From an uncultured Pirellulaceae bacterium (GTDB lineage Bacteria > Planctomycetota > Planctomycetia > Pirellulales > Pirellulaceae), in contig CAJQQR010000183.1 of the NCBI GenBank assembly GCA_905480545.1, positions 1 to 49,465 of the forward strand: DNA of 49,465 bases, given 5' to 3'. A program made the position numbers and the translations under genes. The notes beneath the pieces are model-generated. The model ran no database searches. It saw nothing but the letters and a program-made list of their open reading frames with translations, and was not told where the DNA came from. Below are positions 1 through 8,932 of the stretch, in pieces. The stretch's first letter is position 1, and every line of letters starts with the position of its first letter.

Positions 1-323
1 CCACGAATTTCTAAAGAGGTTCGAGTCGTTTTGTTAAAAAGAGAATTCCACACGAGCGGACAGGGAAGGGCGGGGTGAAAGGCTGGTATTTCGAGGTGTC
101 CCGTGAGATGACGGATTCGGCGATTCTTGGATATTTGGGCGCCATTGCTAACGCTGTTCGGTTTCAATCTTCCAATGCTTTGTGGATAACGACCGAGTAG
201 GTTGAGAAATTCAACTTGTCATTCCGCGATGTCAATTGACTTTGGGATTTAAACGTAATTTAATAGAAGCTCCATCCCTCCTCGGCGTTTGACGCGATTG
301 ATCGCTAAAAACTACTTCCTTCC
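1..323. other. Intergenic or truncated gene end
   Basis: No confident gene is visible. One forward frame stays open from about position 15 to a TAG at 198-200. Its last ~40 codons read like ordinary protein (for example GWYFEVSREM, then AILGYLGAIANAV), but the frame is closed by TAA at 12-14 and has no ATG start or ribosome-binding site. It could be the 3' end of a gene broken by a frameshift, or chance. The stretch 201-323 is A+T-rich and probably carries the promoter of the next gene. Confidence 0.4.
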
Positions 324-2588
324 ATGGTCCGAATTGTATCCAAAGTGACATTCCCAGAATCGGTTTCGCCGATCAAGTTTTGTTTTGGCAGTGTCTATCT
401 GATTTGGTGTTTCGTCGTTGCAACCTCAACGAACGTTTGCGCAGGAGAACCCGCTCGCACATCGTTCGTTAACGATGTGATGCCAGTTCTGACGAAGGCT
501 GGGTGCAATGCCGGTGTTTGTCACGCGAAAGCAGGTGGCGGGCAAAACGGATTTCAGCTTTCTCTGCTGGGGTTTGAACCAGAAGAGGACTTCGAGAGTA
601 TCGTTAAAGAAGGACGTGGTAGAAGAGTTTTTCTTGCGGCACCAGATCAGAGCTTGGTGTTGAAGAAGGCTTCGGGGCAAACACCACATCGCGGAGGAAT
701 TCGGCTTGGCGAGGGATCGAGCGGATACAATGTTCTCAGGAAATGGATCGATGAGGGCGCCCACTTTCAAACCGAAGGTGCACCCCAACTCAAGGCGTTG
801 GAGGTCGAGCCCTCGAGCGGCTTGATCAAAATCGGTGGTCAAAAACAACTGACCGCGTTTGCACTCTATTCAGATGGAAGTCGACGAGATGTTACTGACC
901 TGGCGTTGTTTGAATCCAATTCGGAATCGATGGCATCAGTCACCGAGCGCGGTCTAGTTAGCGTCTCTGATATTCCTGGAAGAGTTGCGGTCATGGTGCG
1001 GTATCAGGGGAAGGTCTCCGTATTTACCGCCGCAGTGCCCCAAGGCGCGGCGATTGGCGATATGCCCAAACCCAATAACTTTGTTGACAAGCATGTTTTT
1101 GAAAACCTTCGGCAAATTGGAATTCCGCCCTCAGGAATATGTGATGATTCCACTTTTATCAGACGAGTGACGCTGGACATCATTGGTCGATTACCGAACG
1201 AGAAAGAATCTCTTGAGTTTTTTTCCAGCCGGGAAGAAAATAAACGGGACATCCTGATTGATCGACTTTTGCGTAACCCTGGTTATGCTGATTACTTTGC
1301 CAGCAAGTGGACACCGTTATTAAAAAACCGTCGCGACGAAGCGAGTGACATCACGGCCAATTTTGCTTTTCATGCTTGGATGCGGGATAGTTTGCTTTCC
1401 AACGTGCCTTATGATCAAATCGTTCGGGAATTGCTGGCGGCAACCGGAACGGTTGTCGGGAATCCTCCTGTCGCTTGGTACAAACGGGTCAAGGACCCCA
1501 AAGAACAACTGGAAGATATCGCCCAGCTTTTTTTGGGTGTTCGGATGCAGTGTGCGCAATGCCACCACCATCCGTTCGAACGCTGGAGTCAGGACGACTA
1601 TTACAGCTTCGCGGCATTCTTCAGCCAAATTGGCCGCAAGCCGACCGGTGTGCGCGGTGAAGACATGATCTTTCATAAGCGAGGGCGTGCTACGGCAACG
1701 AACGCAAAGTCCGGGGCAATTCTCACTCCGGCGGCGTTGGGCGATCCGGTAGGAGAGATACCGCCGGATGAAGATCCTCGACTGAAGTTGGCGAATTGGA
1801 TGAGCTCCAAGTCGAATCCATTTTTCGCCAAAGCGTTGGTCAATCGCTATTGGAAACATTTCTTTAAAAGGGGATTGATTGAACCGGAAGATGACATCCG
1901 AGATACCAATCCACCCACCAACCCGGAGCTGCTTTGGGCGTTAGAAAAACATTTTATTGAAAGTGGGTTTGATCTTAAGGCACTGGTTAGGGCAATCACG
2001 AGTTCGCGGACCTATCAGCTAAGTTCGAAACCAAATCAATTAAACCTAAAGGACCGCCAAAATTACTCAAGGTTTTATCCGCGACGGTTACAGGCGGAGG
2101 TGCTGTTGGATGCGATTGATGATCTTACGGGGGCTCAAACGAGGTTTGCGAATCTGCCTGCGGGAACGCGGGCAATTGCTCTTCCCGACAACAGTTACAA
2201 CCGATCGTCCGGTTTTCTAAAAGTCTTTGGGCGACCGGAGAGTCAAAGCGTTTGTGAGTGCGAGCGCGTTAAATCATCCAGCCTCGCTCAAAGTCTACAT
2301 TTGATTAATTCGAACGAAATCAAGTTGAAGCTGTCTGGTGGAAATTCCCGAGCAGCCCAATTTGGAAAAGACGAAAAAACGGATCAGGAAAAAGTCACGC
2401 AGCTCTATCGGATCGCGTTTGCCAGAAATCCAGATTCCCGAGAACTGAAAATTGCCCTGGATTATGTAAATAGTTCCAATGCCGATGCGCCTGGTAAACC
2501 AGTCAATCAAGTCAAACAACAACGGGAAAACTATCAGGATTTAATTTGGGCTCTGATGAATACCAAGGAATTTCTTTTTAATCATTAG
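324..2588 (+). CDS. DUF1549/DUF1553 domain protein with Ig-like (Big_2) domain and cytochrome-type Cys-His motifs
   Basis: This is a large exported planctomycete protein of unknown biochemical function. After a hydrophobic signal segment (about residues 18-40) comes a cytochrome-like stretch with a C-x4-C-H motif (CNAGVCH, about residue 61). A Big_2/Ig-like domain follows at about 155-240. A DUF1549 region at about 250-440 contains a CAQCHH (CxxCH) haem-type motif. The last part is DUF1553 (about 480-740, with NRYWKHFF and RLQAEVLLDAIDD). In Planctomycetota these domains nearly always sit beside a DUF1501 protein, as here two genes downstream, and the pair is thought to act at the cell envelope; whether haem is bound is untested. 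The length of 754 aa is normal. The ATG at 324 is the first start ahead of the signal segment. Identity of the family is secure; its role is not. Confidence 0.93.
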   Translation: MVRIVSKVTFPESVSPIKFCFGSVYLIWCFVVATSTNVCAGEPARTSFVNDVMPVLTKAGCNAGVCHAKAGGGQNGFQLSLLGFEPEEDFESIVKEGRGRRVFLAAPDQSLVLKKASGQTPHRGGIRLGEGSSGYNVLRKWIDEGAHFQTEGAPQLKALEVEPSSGLIKIGGQKQLTAFALYSDGSRRDVTDLALFESNSESMASVTERGLVSVSDIPGRVAVMVRYQGKVSVFTAAVPQGAAIGDMPKPNNFVDKHVFENLRQIGIPPSGICDDSTFIRRVTLDIIGRLPNEKESLEFFSSREENKRDILIDRLLRNPGYADYFASKWTPLLKNRRDEASDITANFAFHAWMRDSLLSNVPYDQIVRELLAATGTVVGNPPVAWYKRVKDPKEQLEDIAQLFLGVRMQCAQCHHHPFERWSQDDYYSFAAFFSQIGRKPTGVRGEDMIFHKRGRATATNAKSGAILTPAALGDPVGEIPPDEDPRLKLANWMSSKSNPFFAKALVNRYWKHFFKRGLIEPEDDIRDTNPPTNPELLWALEKHFIESGFDLKALVRAITSSRTYQLSSKPNQLNLKDRQNYSRFYPRRLQAEVLLDAIDDLTGAQTRFANLPAGTRAIALPDNSYNRSSGFLKVFGRPESQSVCECERVKSSSLAQSLHLINSNEIKLKLSGGNSRAAQFGKDEKTDQEKVTQLYRIAFARNPDSRELKIALDYVNSSNADAPGKPVNQVKQQRENYQDLIWALMNTKEFLFNH

Positions 2589-2728
2589 CCTCATTTTGAA
2601 TGACCAACCCAAAGCTGTTGCCAAGAGAGGATTACAATTTTTGCGGCGGCTGGATATGGGATTTAGGCTTCTTTCCAGACAGCCCGATCCGACCTGATTT
2701 TATTTAGACACAAGGCAATTCACGCCGG

Positions 2729-2740
2729 ACCACCGGTGGT
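2729..2740. other. 12-bp perfect palindrome between the first two genes
   Basis: ACCACCGGTGGT is a perfect 12-bp palindrome in the 192-bp gap between the DUF1549/DUF1553 gene and the ATG at 2781. It could be an operator half-site pair or a small hairpin. There is no T-run after it, so it is not a good intrinsic terminator. Confidence 0.3.
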
Positions 2741-2780
2741 TTGCCGATTGAAACCACGACCGTTCCAGCGAAATAATCCT

Positions 2781-5105
2781 ATGAAAGCTTTCGATTCTCA
2801 GAAAAACATCTCGAATGCATCTGATCGCCGATTGAAGATGGTCGGCGGTCTGCTTGCTGGATTTGTTTTACTGCTATCGCCCGCCGCGTTGTTTGCCCAA
2901 TCTGTTTGTCTTCCGTCCCCGCGATTGATGACCACGATGCCGATGGGTGGAAAGCGAGGAACCGTTGTGACAGTTAAAATTACCGGGCAGCATCTCGATG
3001 AGGTCTCTGCGTTAACGTTCTCACGTCCGGAAATCACGGCCAAACCTCTGCTGGATACGACTGGAACTCCGGTCCCCAGTCAGTTTGTTGTCTCGATCGA
3101 CTCAGACTGTCCGATTGGCGTTCACGAGGCCCGGGTCACAACTCGATTGGGTATTTCGACTTCAAGGGCATTCAATGTCGGCGATCTAATCGAGTTGGAG
3201 CAGCAGGCGTCTAATCGTACGCTGCAGACGGCGATGAAAGTTTCGGTCGATAGTATTTGTAACTCGTTGATGACGAAACAAGCCGTCGATTATTACTCGT
3301 TTGAGGCGACAAAGGGGCAGCGCATCATCGTTGACTGTGCCGCCCAGGGAATCGATTCCAAGCTGAAGCCGGTCGTCATTATCGCGGACGCCAGCGGTGC
3401 GGATTTGATGGTCGAACGGCGGGGCGGATTACTTGATTTTTCCGTGCCGGATTCTGGTGAGTACGTTGTGAAGGTTCATGATCTTACTTTTAATGGTGGC
3501 CAAGAGTATTTTTATCGACTCGCGATACGCAAGTTTAGCGCAGGCGATCGGATCGCACGCATGCCATCGACCTCAACTGTGAATTCATTTTCATGGCCGC
3601 CGGCGGGCCTTGACGATCGGCTGAACCGGCCGGAAGTCGAACCTAATAACTCAACAAGTAATGCTCAACGGGTCGAATTGCCTTGCGATATATCCGGAAG
3701 TTTCTATCCTGCGGCGGATATGGATCTGTTCGAATTCGAGGCCAAAAAGGGCGATGTATGGTGGGTCGAGGTTGCCTCGGAGCGACTAGGTTTACCAACG
3801 GATCCGTCGATTGTTGTGCAAAGTGTTGATGAACAGGGCAATCGGGAGGACGTTGCCGAATTCAGTGATATTGCCAGCCCGGTTAAAGTGTCAAGCAATG
3901 GGTATTCATATGACGGGCCGCCTTACAATGCTGGCTCGTCCGATATCATCGGTAAATTGGAAATTAAACGGGATGGTATTCACCAGCTAAAGATAAGCGA
4001 CTTGTTTGGTGGAACTCGAAATGAACCGCAGAACGTTTATCGGCTTTTGATTCGAAAACCGCAGCCGGATTTCGCGTTGGTTGCTTGGTCCTTGCATATG
4101 AACTTGCGAAACGGAGATCGAAACGCGTTGTCCAAGCCAATTGCCTTACGAGCGGGTGGAACCATCCCAATTGAAGTGGTGGCGATTCGCCGAGATGGTT
4201 TTAACGGACCTATTGACTTGAAGATGACCAATCTTCCGCCGGGAGTGACTGCGGCGGGCGTTAGAATTCCCGCGGGACAGTCCCGAGGAATCATGCTGGT
4301 GTCGGCCCATCATAAGGCCCCCAGTGGATTGTCCAGCGCCGTTTTTTCAGGTGTAGCTGAGTTAAACGGAGTTCAGGCGACGCGTACCTGCCATTGGGCA
4401 TCGATGAAATGGCCCGTCGCCAACGCTTGGAGTGAGATTCCCAGCCCAAGGTTAATCGCGGACGTGCCTGTTTCTGTCAGTAATTCTGAGTTCGCACCGT
4501 TGACGATTAGGCCAAATGAAGAAAAGACCTGGGAGACAAATGTCAATGAAAAGCTAATCATTCCGTTAGTCCACACACGCCGAACGGAGTTTTCCGGTGC
4601 CACGGTCAGCTTAAAGACGTTTGGAGTTGGTTTCGATCGCCACCCGGCTTTTGATGCCTCGTTGAACGCCGAAACATCCCAAGTCGTGTTAGACCTGGCA
4701 AAGCTAAAAATCAAACCGGGATCGTACACCGTCGCATTTTATGGAAGTGCAGTGGCCAAGTATCGTGATAACTTGGCCGGGCTCAAGATGAAGGAATCGC
4801 GGTTGCATCTGGCGGAAGAGAATGCGAATCGCCTGCAAGAGGATCTGAAAGTCGCCACCGCCAATGCCCAATCGGGCACTGTTGTTGAAAAAAACAAGTC
4901 TGAATTACGGGTCAAAACCCTTACCGTTGAATTGAACCAATTGAAGAAACAAATTGGGATTCTAAAAAAGGAAGTGAATTTGGCGACGAAGCGATCAACT
5001 GCCAAGGACATCGTAGATATTATTGTTTCAGACCCAATCAGGATTCTTGTAAATCCCGTAGGGAAAACCGCGACGACCATTTCAAAAAAGGCCAAAGCCC
5101 AATGA
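2781..5105 (+). CDS. Secreted protein with bacterial pre-peptidase (PPC)-like beta domains and C-terminal coiled coil
   Basis: This is an exported protein in the same cluster as the DUF1549/DUF1553 and DUF1501 genes. From the ATG at 2781 (MKAFDSQKN), the N-terminus has a basic region and then a hydrophobic signal ending near ALFAQS. An open frame extends upstream to a GTG at 2736, but ATG-2781 gives a more normal signal peptide. The body looks like repeated beta-sandwich domains of the planctomycete PPC type: two segments match the 'VDYYSFEATKGQRI' / 'MDLFEFEAKKGDVW' pattern, each preceded by the 'EVEPNN' type of lead-in. The C-terminal ~100 residues are highly charged and heptad-like (for example LAEENANRLQEDLKVA), predicting a coiled coil. 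No catalytic motif is visible. Its stop overlaps the DUF1501 start by 4 bp, so the two are translationally coupled. It is probably a structural or partner subunit. Confidence 0.88.
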   Translation: MKAFDSQKNISNASDRRLKMVGGLLAGFVLLLSPAALFAQSVCLPSPRLMTTMPMGGKRGTVVTVKITGQHLDEVSALTFSRPEITAKPLLDTTGTPVPSQFVVSIDSDCPIGVHEARVTTRLGISTSRAFNVGDLIELEQQASNRTLQTAMKVSVDSICNSLMTKQAVDYYSFEATKGQRIIVDCAAQGIDSKLKPVVIIADASGADLMVERRGGLLDFSVPDSGEYVVKVHDLTFNGGQEYFYRLAIRKFSAGDRIARMPSTSTVNSFSWPPAGLDDRLNRPEVEPNNSTSNAQRVELPCDISGSFYPAADMDLFEFEAKKGDVWWVEVASERLGLPTDPSIVVQSVDEQGNREDVAEFSDIASPVKVSSNGYSYDGPPYNAGSSDIIGKLEIKRDGIHQLKISDLFGGTRNEPQNVYRLLIRKPQPDFALVAWSLHMNLRNGDRNALSKPIALRAGGTIPIEVVAIRRDGFNGPIDLKMTNLPPGVTAAGVRIPAGQSRGIMLVSAHHKAPSGLSSAVFSGVAELNGVQATRTCHWASMKWPVANAWSEIPSPRLIADVPVSVSNSEFAPLTIRPNEEKTWETNVNEKLIIPLVHTRRTEFSGATVSLKTFGVGFDRHPAFDASLNAETSQVVLDLAKLKIKPGSYTVAFYGSAVAKYRDNLAGLKMKESRLHLAEENANRLQEDLKVATANAQSGTVVEKNKSELRVKTLTVELNQLKKQIGILKKEVNLATKRSTAKDIVDIIVSDPIRILVNPVGKTATTISKKAKAQ

Positions 5106-6526
5106 GTCATCCATTCAATGCGAATTGCAATCCTTGTCCGGGGCCAGCTGGCCGGCGTGGATTTTTGAAGATGGGCCTCTCCGGATTTGCAACGTTGAGT
5201 TTGCCAGGAGTCCTGCGACTACGTGCGGCGAGCCCAGATGAAAATAAAAAGAAGAAGACGGCAGTGATCATGGTCTGGCAGCCAGGTGGTTGTTCGCACA
5301 TCGATACTTATGACCCCAAGCCTCAGGCGCCCAGTGAATACCGAGGACCGTTCGGCACGATCCCCACCAAAGTGACCGGCATGCACTTTACCGAATTGCT
5401 ACCGATGCAAGCCAAGATTGCCGACAAATTTACCGTGCTCCGGTCAATGCGTCATGGAAGCCCTGGCCATCCCGCAGGCACCATGCGGATGCTTTCGGGT
5501 GATACCGATACGCGTGATAAACCGAAGCCGAAGTTGCCAGATTGGATGTCGGTAACCAACTATCTGCGATCCCAAGAAGGGCCTCGAACCAATCCACTTC
5601 CCGCTTACATGGGTGTCAATGCACCTACCAGCTATAACGGACCGGCTTATCTTGGTGATACCTATTCACCGTTTTCGGTAGTTGGTGATCCGAATCAGCC
5701 GTCGTTTGCCGTTCCCAATATCGGACTTTCCAGCCCGGCTGAGTTTGGCCGGATAGGACGACGGGCTTCGCTCCGTGAGAATCTTGATAACTTGGAAAGA
5801 GCATTTGACCTTGCCGGTGAATTGGATGCACTTGATGAATTTGAAACGCAGGCGATGACGCTCTTGACCAATCCGAAAACCAAGGATGCATTTGATCTAA
5901 GCAAAGAAGATCACAAGACGCGAGACCGATACGGACGTAATACTTGGGGTCAACAGCTTTTGATGGCACGTCGATTGGTCGAAGCTGGAGTTGAAGTTTT
6001 GACCACTAGTCTTCGTGGTCCGTTATGTGGCAGGGTGAATAACTGGGATGATCACGCGGTAAACCATAACGTTTTCGAAGCGTTGCGGTTTCGTTCTCAA
6101 GCCTATGACCAAGCGGTTTCTGCCTTGATTGAGGACATCCATCAACGAGGTTTGAGTGATCGCGTGCTGGTTGTTGTGACGGGTGAGTTCGGTCGAACTC
6201 CCAAGATTAATTATCAGCCGAGTACAGGTGCAGGTAATGCCAGCGCTCCAGCCGGCACCAAACAGCCTGGACGCGACCACTGGGCTCGAGCGTTTTCGAA
6301 TATTTGGGCCGGTGGAGGAATTGAGACGGGACGTTTTATTGGCGCAACGGATAAAAAGGGAGAAGATTCAATTGAGCGAATCTGTGGCTCAGGTGATTTT
6401 TTGGCGACGATCTATCAACATCTCGGAATCGATTCTTCAAAGATAGCAATCAAGGACTTTAACGGCCGGCCTACGCCTATTGTCGACAAGGGAAAACCAA
6501 TCCCTGAATTGACTCGCCAAAGCTGA
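5102..6526 (+). CDS. DUF1501 domain protein (exported, sulfatase/alkaline-phosphatase-like fold family)
   Basis: This 474-aa protein belongs to the DUF1501 family, the standard partner of DUF1549/DUF1553 proteins in planctomycetes. The N-terminus has a twin-arginine-like motif (RRGFLKMG, about residues 18-25) before a hydrophobic stretch, so export by Tat is likely. Family landmarks include MVWQPGGCSHIDTYDPKP near residue 57, the 'HGSPGHPAGTMRM' region, VVVTGEFGRTPKIN and GRDHWARAFSNIWAGGG. DUF1501 is distantly related to the alkaline phosphatase/sulfatase superfamily, and the D-and-H-rich segments fit that; the substrate is unknown. Translation starts inside the upstream stop (ATGA overlap at 5102-5105). 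This gene closes the cluster, and a weak terminator-like hairpin follows about 80 bp later. Confidence 0.93.
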   Translation: MSHPFNANCNPCPGPAGRRGFLKMGLSGFATLSLPGVLRLRAASPDENKKKKTAVIMVWQPGGCSHIDTYDPKPQAPSEYRGPFGTIPTKVTGMHFTELLPMQAKIADKFTVLRSMRHGSPGHPAGTMRMLSGDTDTRDKPKPKLPDWMSVTNYLRSQEGPRTNPLPAYMGVNAPTSYNGPAYLGDTYSPFSVVGDPNQPSFAVPNIGLSSPAEFGRIGRRASLRENLDNLERAFDLAGELDALDEFETQAMTLLTNPKTKDAFDLSKEDHKTRDRYGRNTWGQQLLMARRLVEAGVEVLTTSLRGPLCGRVNNWDDHAVNHNVFEALRFRSQAYDQAVSALIEDIHQRGLSDRVLVVVTGEFGRTPKINYQPSTGAGNASAPAGTKQPGRDHWARAFSNIWAGGGIETGRFIGATDKKGEDSIERICGSGDFLATIYQHLGIDSSKIAIKDFNGRPTPIVDKGKPIPELTRQS

Positions 6527-6603
6527 TTATCGCCGAATCGACCTCTGGTAGGTTTCTCACAATTGCGGCATCTGGACGAGCCGTCGTAGCGGGCAGGGGA
6601 GCC

Positions 6604-6626
6604 AACCGCCTGGACGGTGGGTTTTT
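6604..6626 (+). terminator. Possible Rho-independent terminator after DUF1501 gene
   Basis: AACCGCC pairs with GGT-G-GGTT across a 5-nt loop (TGGAC), with one bulged G and one G-T pair, and runs into TTTTT (6622-6626). It lies 78 bp past the DUF1501 stop. The stem is short, so confidence is modest. Confidence 0.4.
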
Positions 6627-6754
6627 GGTATTGCGTCCGCCATTTTGCGTTTTCGCCGGATTTCACCTGCTGGTTACCAGCTTGCCTGAGTAGTTCGCAG
6701 TGTAATGTTTGTGAGGTGGTCGCTCCGGTTCATGCCCTCTTCCCGATCCCAGCT

Positions 6755-6790
6755 ATTTGACAGAAACCAATCATTTGACAGAAACCCGTC
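6755..6790. repeat. 18-bp tandem duplication
   Basis: Two adjacent 18-bp units (6755-6772 and 6773-6790) share ATTTGACAGAAACC and differ only in the last few bases (AATC versus CGTC, two mismatches). Both contain TTGACA, the sigma-70 -35 consensus, so this could be a duplicated promoter element or a regulator site; neither is shown. Confidence 0.6.
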
Positions 6791-7105
6791 GATTGATTGG
6801 AACGTTGTGCGTGATTCGTCCGAGTGAACGATTTTATGACGAATTACCTGTTCAGCGAGACGCCCCGTTTTCTTGTTTAACAGAAATGAGGCTTTTAGGC
6901 CCTGATTGGCACCCCGATTCTACGCAGAACTCAACAACGCATTTTTCCGGTGTTTCAGGTGAGGCATCAAAGATATCAAAAAAAACTCAATTTGCTGGCG
7001 CGAAGTGAATCGGAGACGGGCATTACTCTTTGGTTGGATCTCGGCGTTAAGAAAAAAATGTCGGTTTCGAGTTGAAAACTGCCAATTCATCCTTTTTTGC
7101 CCAGT

Positions 7106-7110
7106 AGGAG
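7106..7110 (+). promoter_or_regulatory. Ribosome-binding site deciding the DUF1559 start
   Basis: AGGAG lies 11 nt before the ATG at 7122. This supports ATG-7122 over the upstream ATG at 7005, which would add 39 residues before the conserved prepilin N-terminus. Confidence 0.55.
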
Positions 7111-7121
7111 CGTTTGCTTTC

Positions 7122-8219
7122 ATGTGTCAGAGATTCAATAAACAAGGCCCAGTTAGGCCTGGTTTTACGCTGGTCGAACTGTTGGTTGTGATTGCAATAA
7201 TTGGGATATTGGTTGGGTTGTTGATTCCGGCGGTCCAAGCGGCGAGAGAGGCGGCCAGACGAACGCAATGTATCAACAATATGAAACAGATTGTGCTTTC
7301 GATGCATAATTATCACGACACGAAAAAGCAGTTTCCGCCGGGCTATCGATTTACCAAACCAACGACTGGGCTCAGCAGTGAGGCACTGGGACCAATGGAA
7401 TTAGAGTTGCTTCCTTTTGCTGAACAGGGAAATCTCAAGAATGCAACGAACCCGGAGATGCCCTGGTTTATGCAAAGTGCCGAAGTGGCGCAAACCCCAG
7501 TGCCGATGTTCCGTTGCCCATCTGACTCCGTAGAGCCCACCGTAAAATGGGATTTCATGACGCCGACTGGCGTGCCTGTCGGTGATACATATACCCATTC
7601 TTCATACGCATCGAGTATCGGTTTCAATGACGCGCTTTCGTTCGGTGGGTTTTATGGTGCCCCAAGAGTGGTTGATCATAATGCCGGTGTGTTTGCATTT
7701 GAATCAAGAACCCGGTTTGCGACAATCACCGACGGAACATCCAATACGTTTGCGATCGGCGAAGGGGCATCCGGATTGTTAATTGGAACAGGGATCGGTT
7801 GTACGGAGGGCGTTTATGCGTCTGGAGGTGCGGCAGGTGTTCCAGGAACATCATTTCATTCCTGGTTGATCGGGGGCTCTTGTCCATCAGATTTTTATGG
7901 TGGAGGCCTGCGTTACACCGGTCAATGGGGAAGTACCGTTGAGCCATTAAATAAAGGGGCACGCCGAGGAGAATTTGTTACCGATTCATTTTGGGATGTT
8001 AACGCAACCCTGGATTCTCGAGCAAGCTGGGAGGGGGGGCCGCATTGGACGTCCAATTTTAGAAGCCAACATCCCACAGGAGCTAATTTTGGTTTCTGCG
8101 ATGGAAGTGTCTCCTGGATCAACGAAAACATTGACTTCAGTAGCGATCCAAACGACAAAGGCGTTTATCAAGCTTATTCAACCGTCCGAGGTGGTGAGGT
8201 CATCATTGGTCGAAACTAG
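7122..8219 (+). CDS. DUF1559 domain-containing prepilin-like protein
   Basis: This belongs to the planctomycete-expanded DUF1559 family of type IV-pilin/pseudopilin-like proteins. The N-terminus ([23 protein letters not shown]) is a classical class III signal: prepilin peptidase would cut after the Gly preceding FTLVE and methylate the Phe. It is followed by [21 protein letters not shown], the usual DUF1559 amphipathic helix. The C-terminal '[19 protein letters not shown]' box is also diagnostic. With the start at 7122 (MCQRFNKQG) the leader is short and typical. The protein is expected in the inner membrane or in a pilus-like fibre; planctomycete genomes carry dozens of such paralogues and their individual roles are unknown. 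The gene stands alone. Confidence 0.95.
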   Translation: MCQRFNKQGPVRPGFTLVELLVVIAIIGILVGLLIPAVQAAREAARRTQCINNMKQIVLSMHNYHDTKKQFPPGYRFTKPTTGLSSEALGPMELELLPFAEQGNLKNATNPEMPWFMQSAEVAQTPVPMFRCPSDSVEPTVKWDFMTPTGVPVGDTYTHSSYASSIGFNDALSFGGFYGAPRVVDHNAGVFAFESRTRFATITDGTSNTFAIGEGASGLLIGTGIGCTEGVYASGGAAGVPGTSFHSWLIGGSCPSDFYGGGLRYTGQWGSTVEPLNKGARRGEFVTDSFWDVNATLDSRASWEGGPHWTSNFRSQHPTGANFGFCDGSVSWINENIDFSSDPNDKGVYQAYSTVRGGEVIIGRN

Positions 8220-8932
8220 CTCAATATTGAGAGTTGCGTTCCCCTACCATCGGAAATTCGAATGATGATCATCTAAATGGGTTAACTGTTGCTCACATGT
8301 CAGCGACAACTGTCTTCCGACAGTGTGGAACTCAACGATGATCCAAGCTGAGTCATCTGGGCGTTGAATGCTATGCAATCCATTGTTCGCGTAACGGATG
8401 GTTGACGCAAACCACTAGCTTGGGCCGTATTTCGGTCTAACCCGTATCGCAAAGCAAAATTTCCCGGGAATTGTTCGAGAGTCAGTCATTAAATGTCATA
8501 TTGTCGAATGAACGAATGATTTATGAAACAAAATTCGCAAATATTCCCTTCTCCAGAACAAGCTTACGCCCATTGAAAAAGGTGCTTGAGCAAGACTTGA
8601 CTAAGTCAAAAAGCCAGTTGGAAAACCGCGGGGGCCGGTTTAGATTTAGAAGTATCGTTCGTGGTCCGCGATCAAGCATCCAGAGAATTCAGTTCAGTTT
8701 GCATAACAAAAGGTATTGCGGCGGGGTTTTGTACGCACAATTTTTGACTCTGGCCGGGTTACGGGAGACCGACCGACGGTGATGCAGCCAGAAGAGATTC
8801 AGCTACTGCGAGCCCCGACATCAAACGACAGCAAAATGCTCAACCCGACTGCACCGGCAGAAAAATCCGTTTTCAATTACGCTAAAACGCGAATAGATGA
8901 GTGCCCCTCTTTTGGTATCGCAAGGGAGTATT
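8220..8932. other. 713-bp convergent intergenic region
   Basis: This lies between the 3' ends of the DUF1559 gene (+) and the kinase gene (-). Short frames at 8471-8782 and 8716-8952 (+) show no family signature, no ribosome-binding site and unremarkable composition, so they are not called. A 12-bp palindrome CTCAATATTGAG (8220-8231) directly follows the DUF1559 stop, and a perfect 6-bp hairpin (ACTGTC-TTCC-GACAGT, 8309-8324) lies further on. Neither has a T-run. I see nothing else. Confidence 0.55.

Larger units (their letters stand above)
6527..7121. other. Intergenic region between the DUF1501 and DUF1559 genes
   Basis: No supported gene is present. A forward frame at 6757-7008 has no recognisable protein character. 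The gap holds a terminator-like hairpin (6604-6626), an 18-bp tandem duplication (6755-6790), and the region upstream of the next gene that should carry its promoter. No clear sigma-70 promoter could be assigned. Confidence 0.6.

Noticed and set aside
15..40. GGTTCGAGTC, like a tRNA T-loop
   Set aside because: No 5-bp T-stem can form around it and no acceptor or anticodon arm is present.
15..200. Possible C-terminal fragment of a gene at the left edge
   Set aside because: Protein-like for ~40 codons, but the frame is closed by a stop at 12-14 and has no start; could only be coding after a frameshift, so noted but not called.
8309..8324. 6-bp hairpin with TTCC loop as terminator of the DUF1559 gene
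   Set aside because: No T-run and about 90 bp past the stop; too weak to call.
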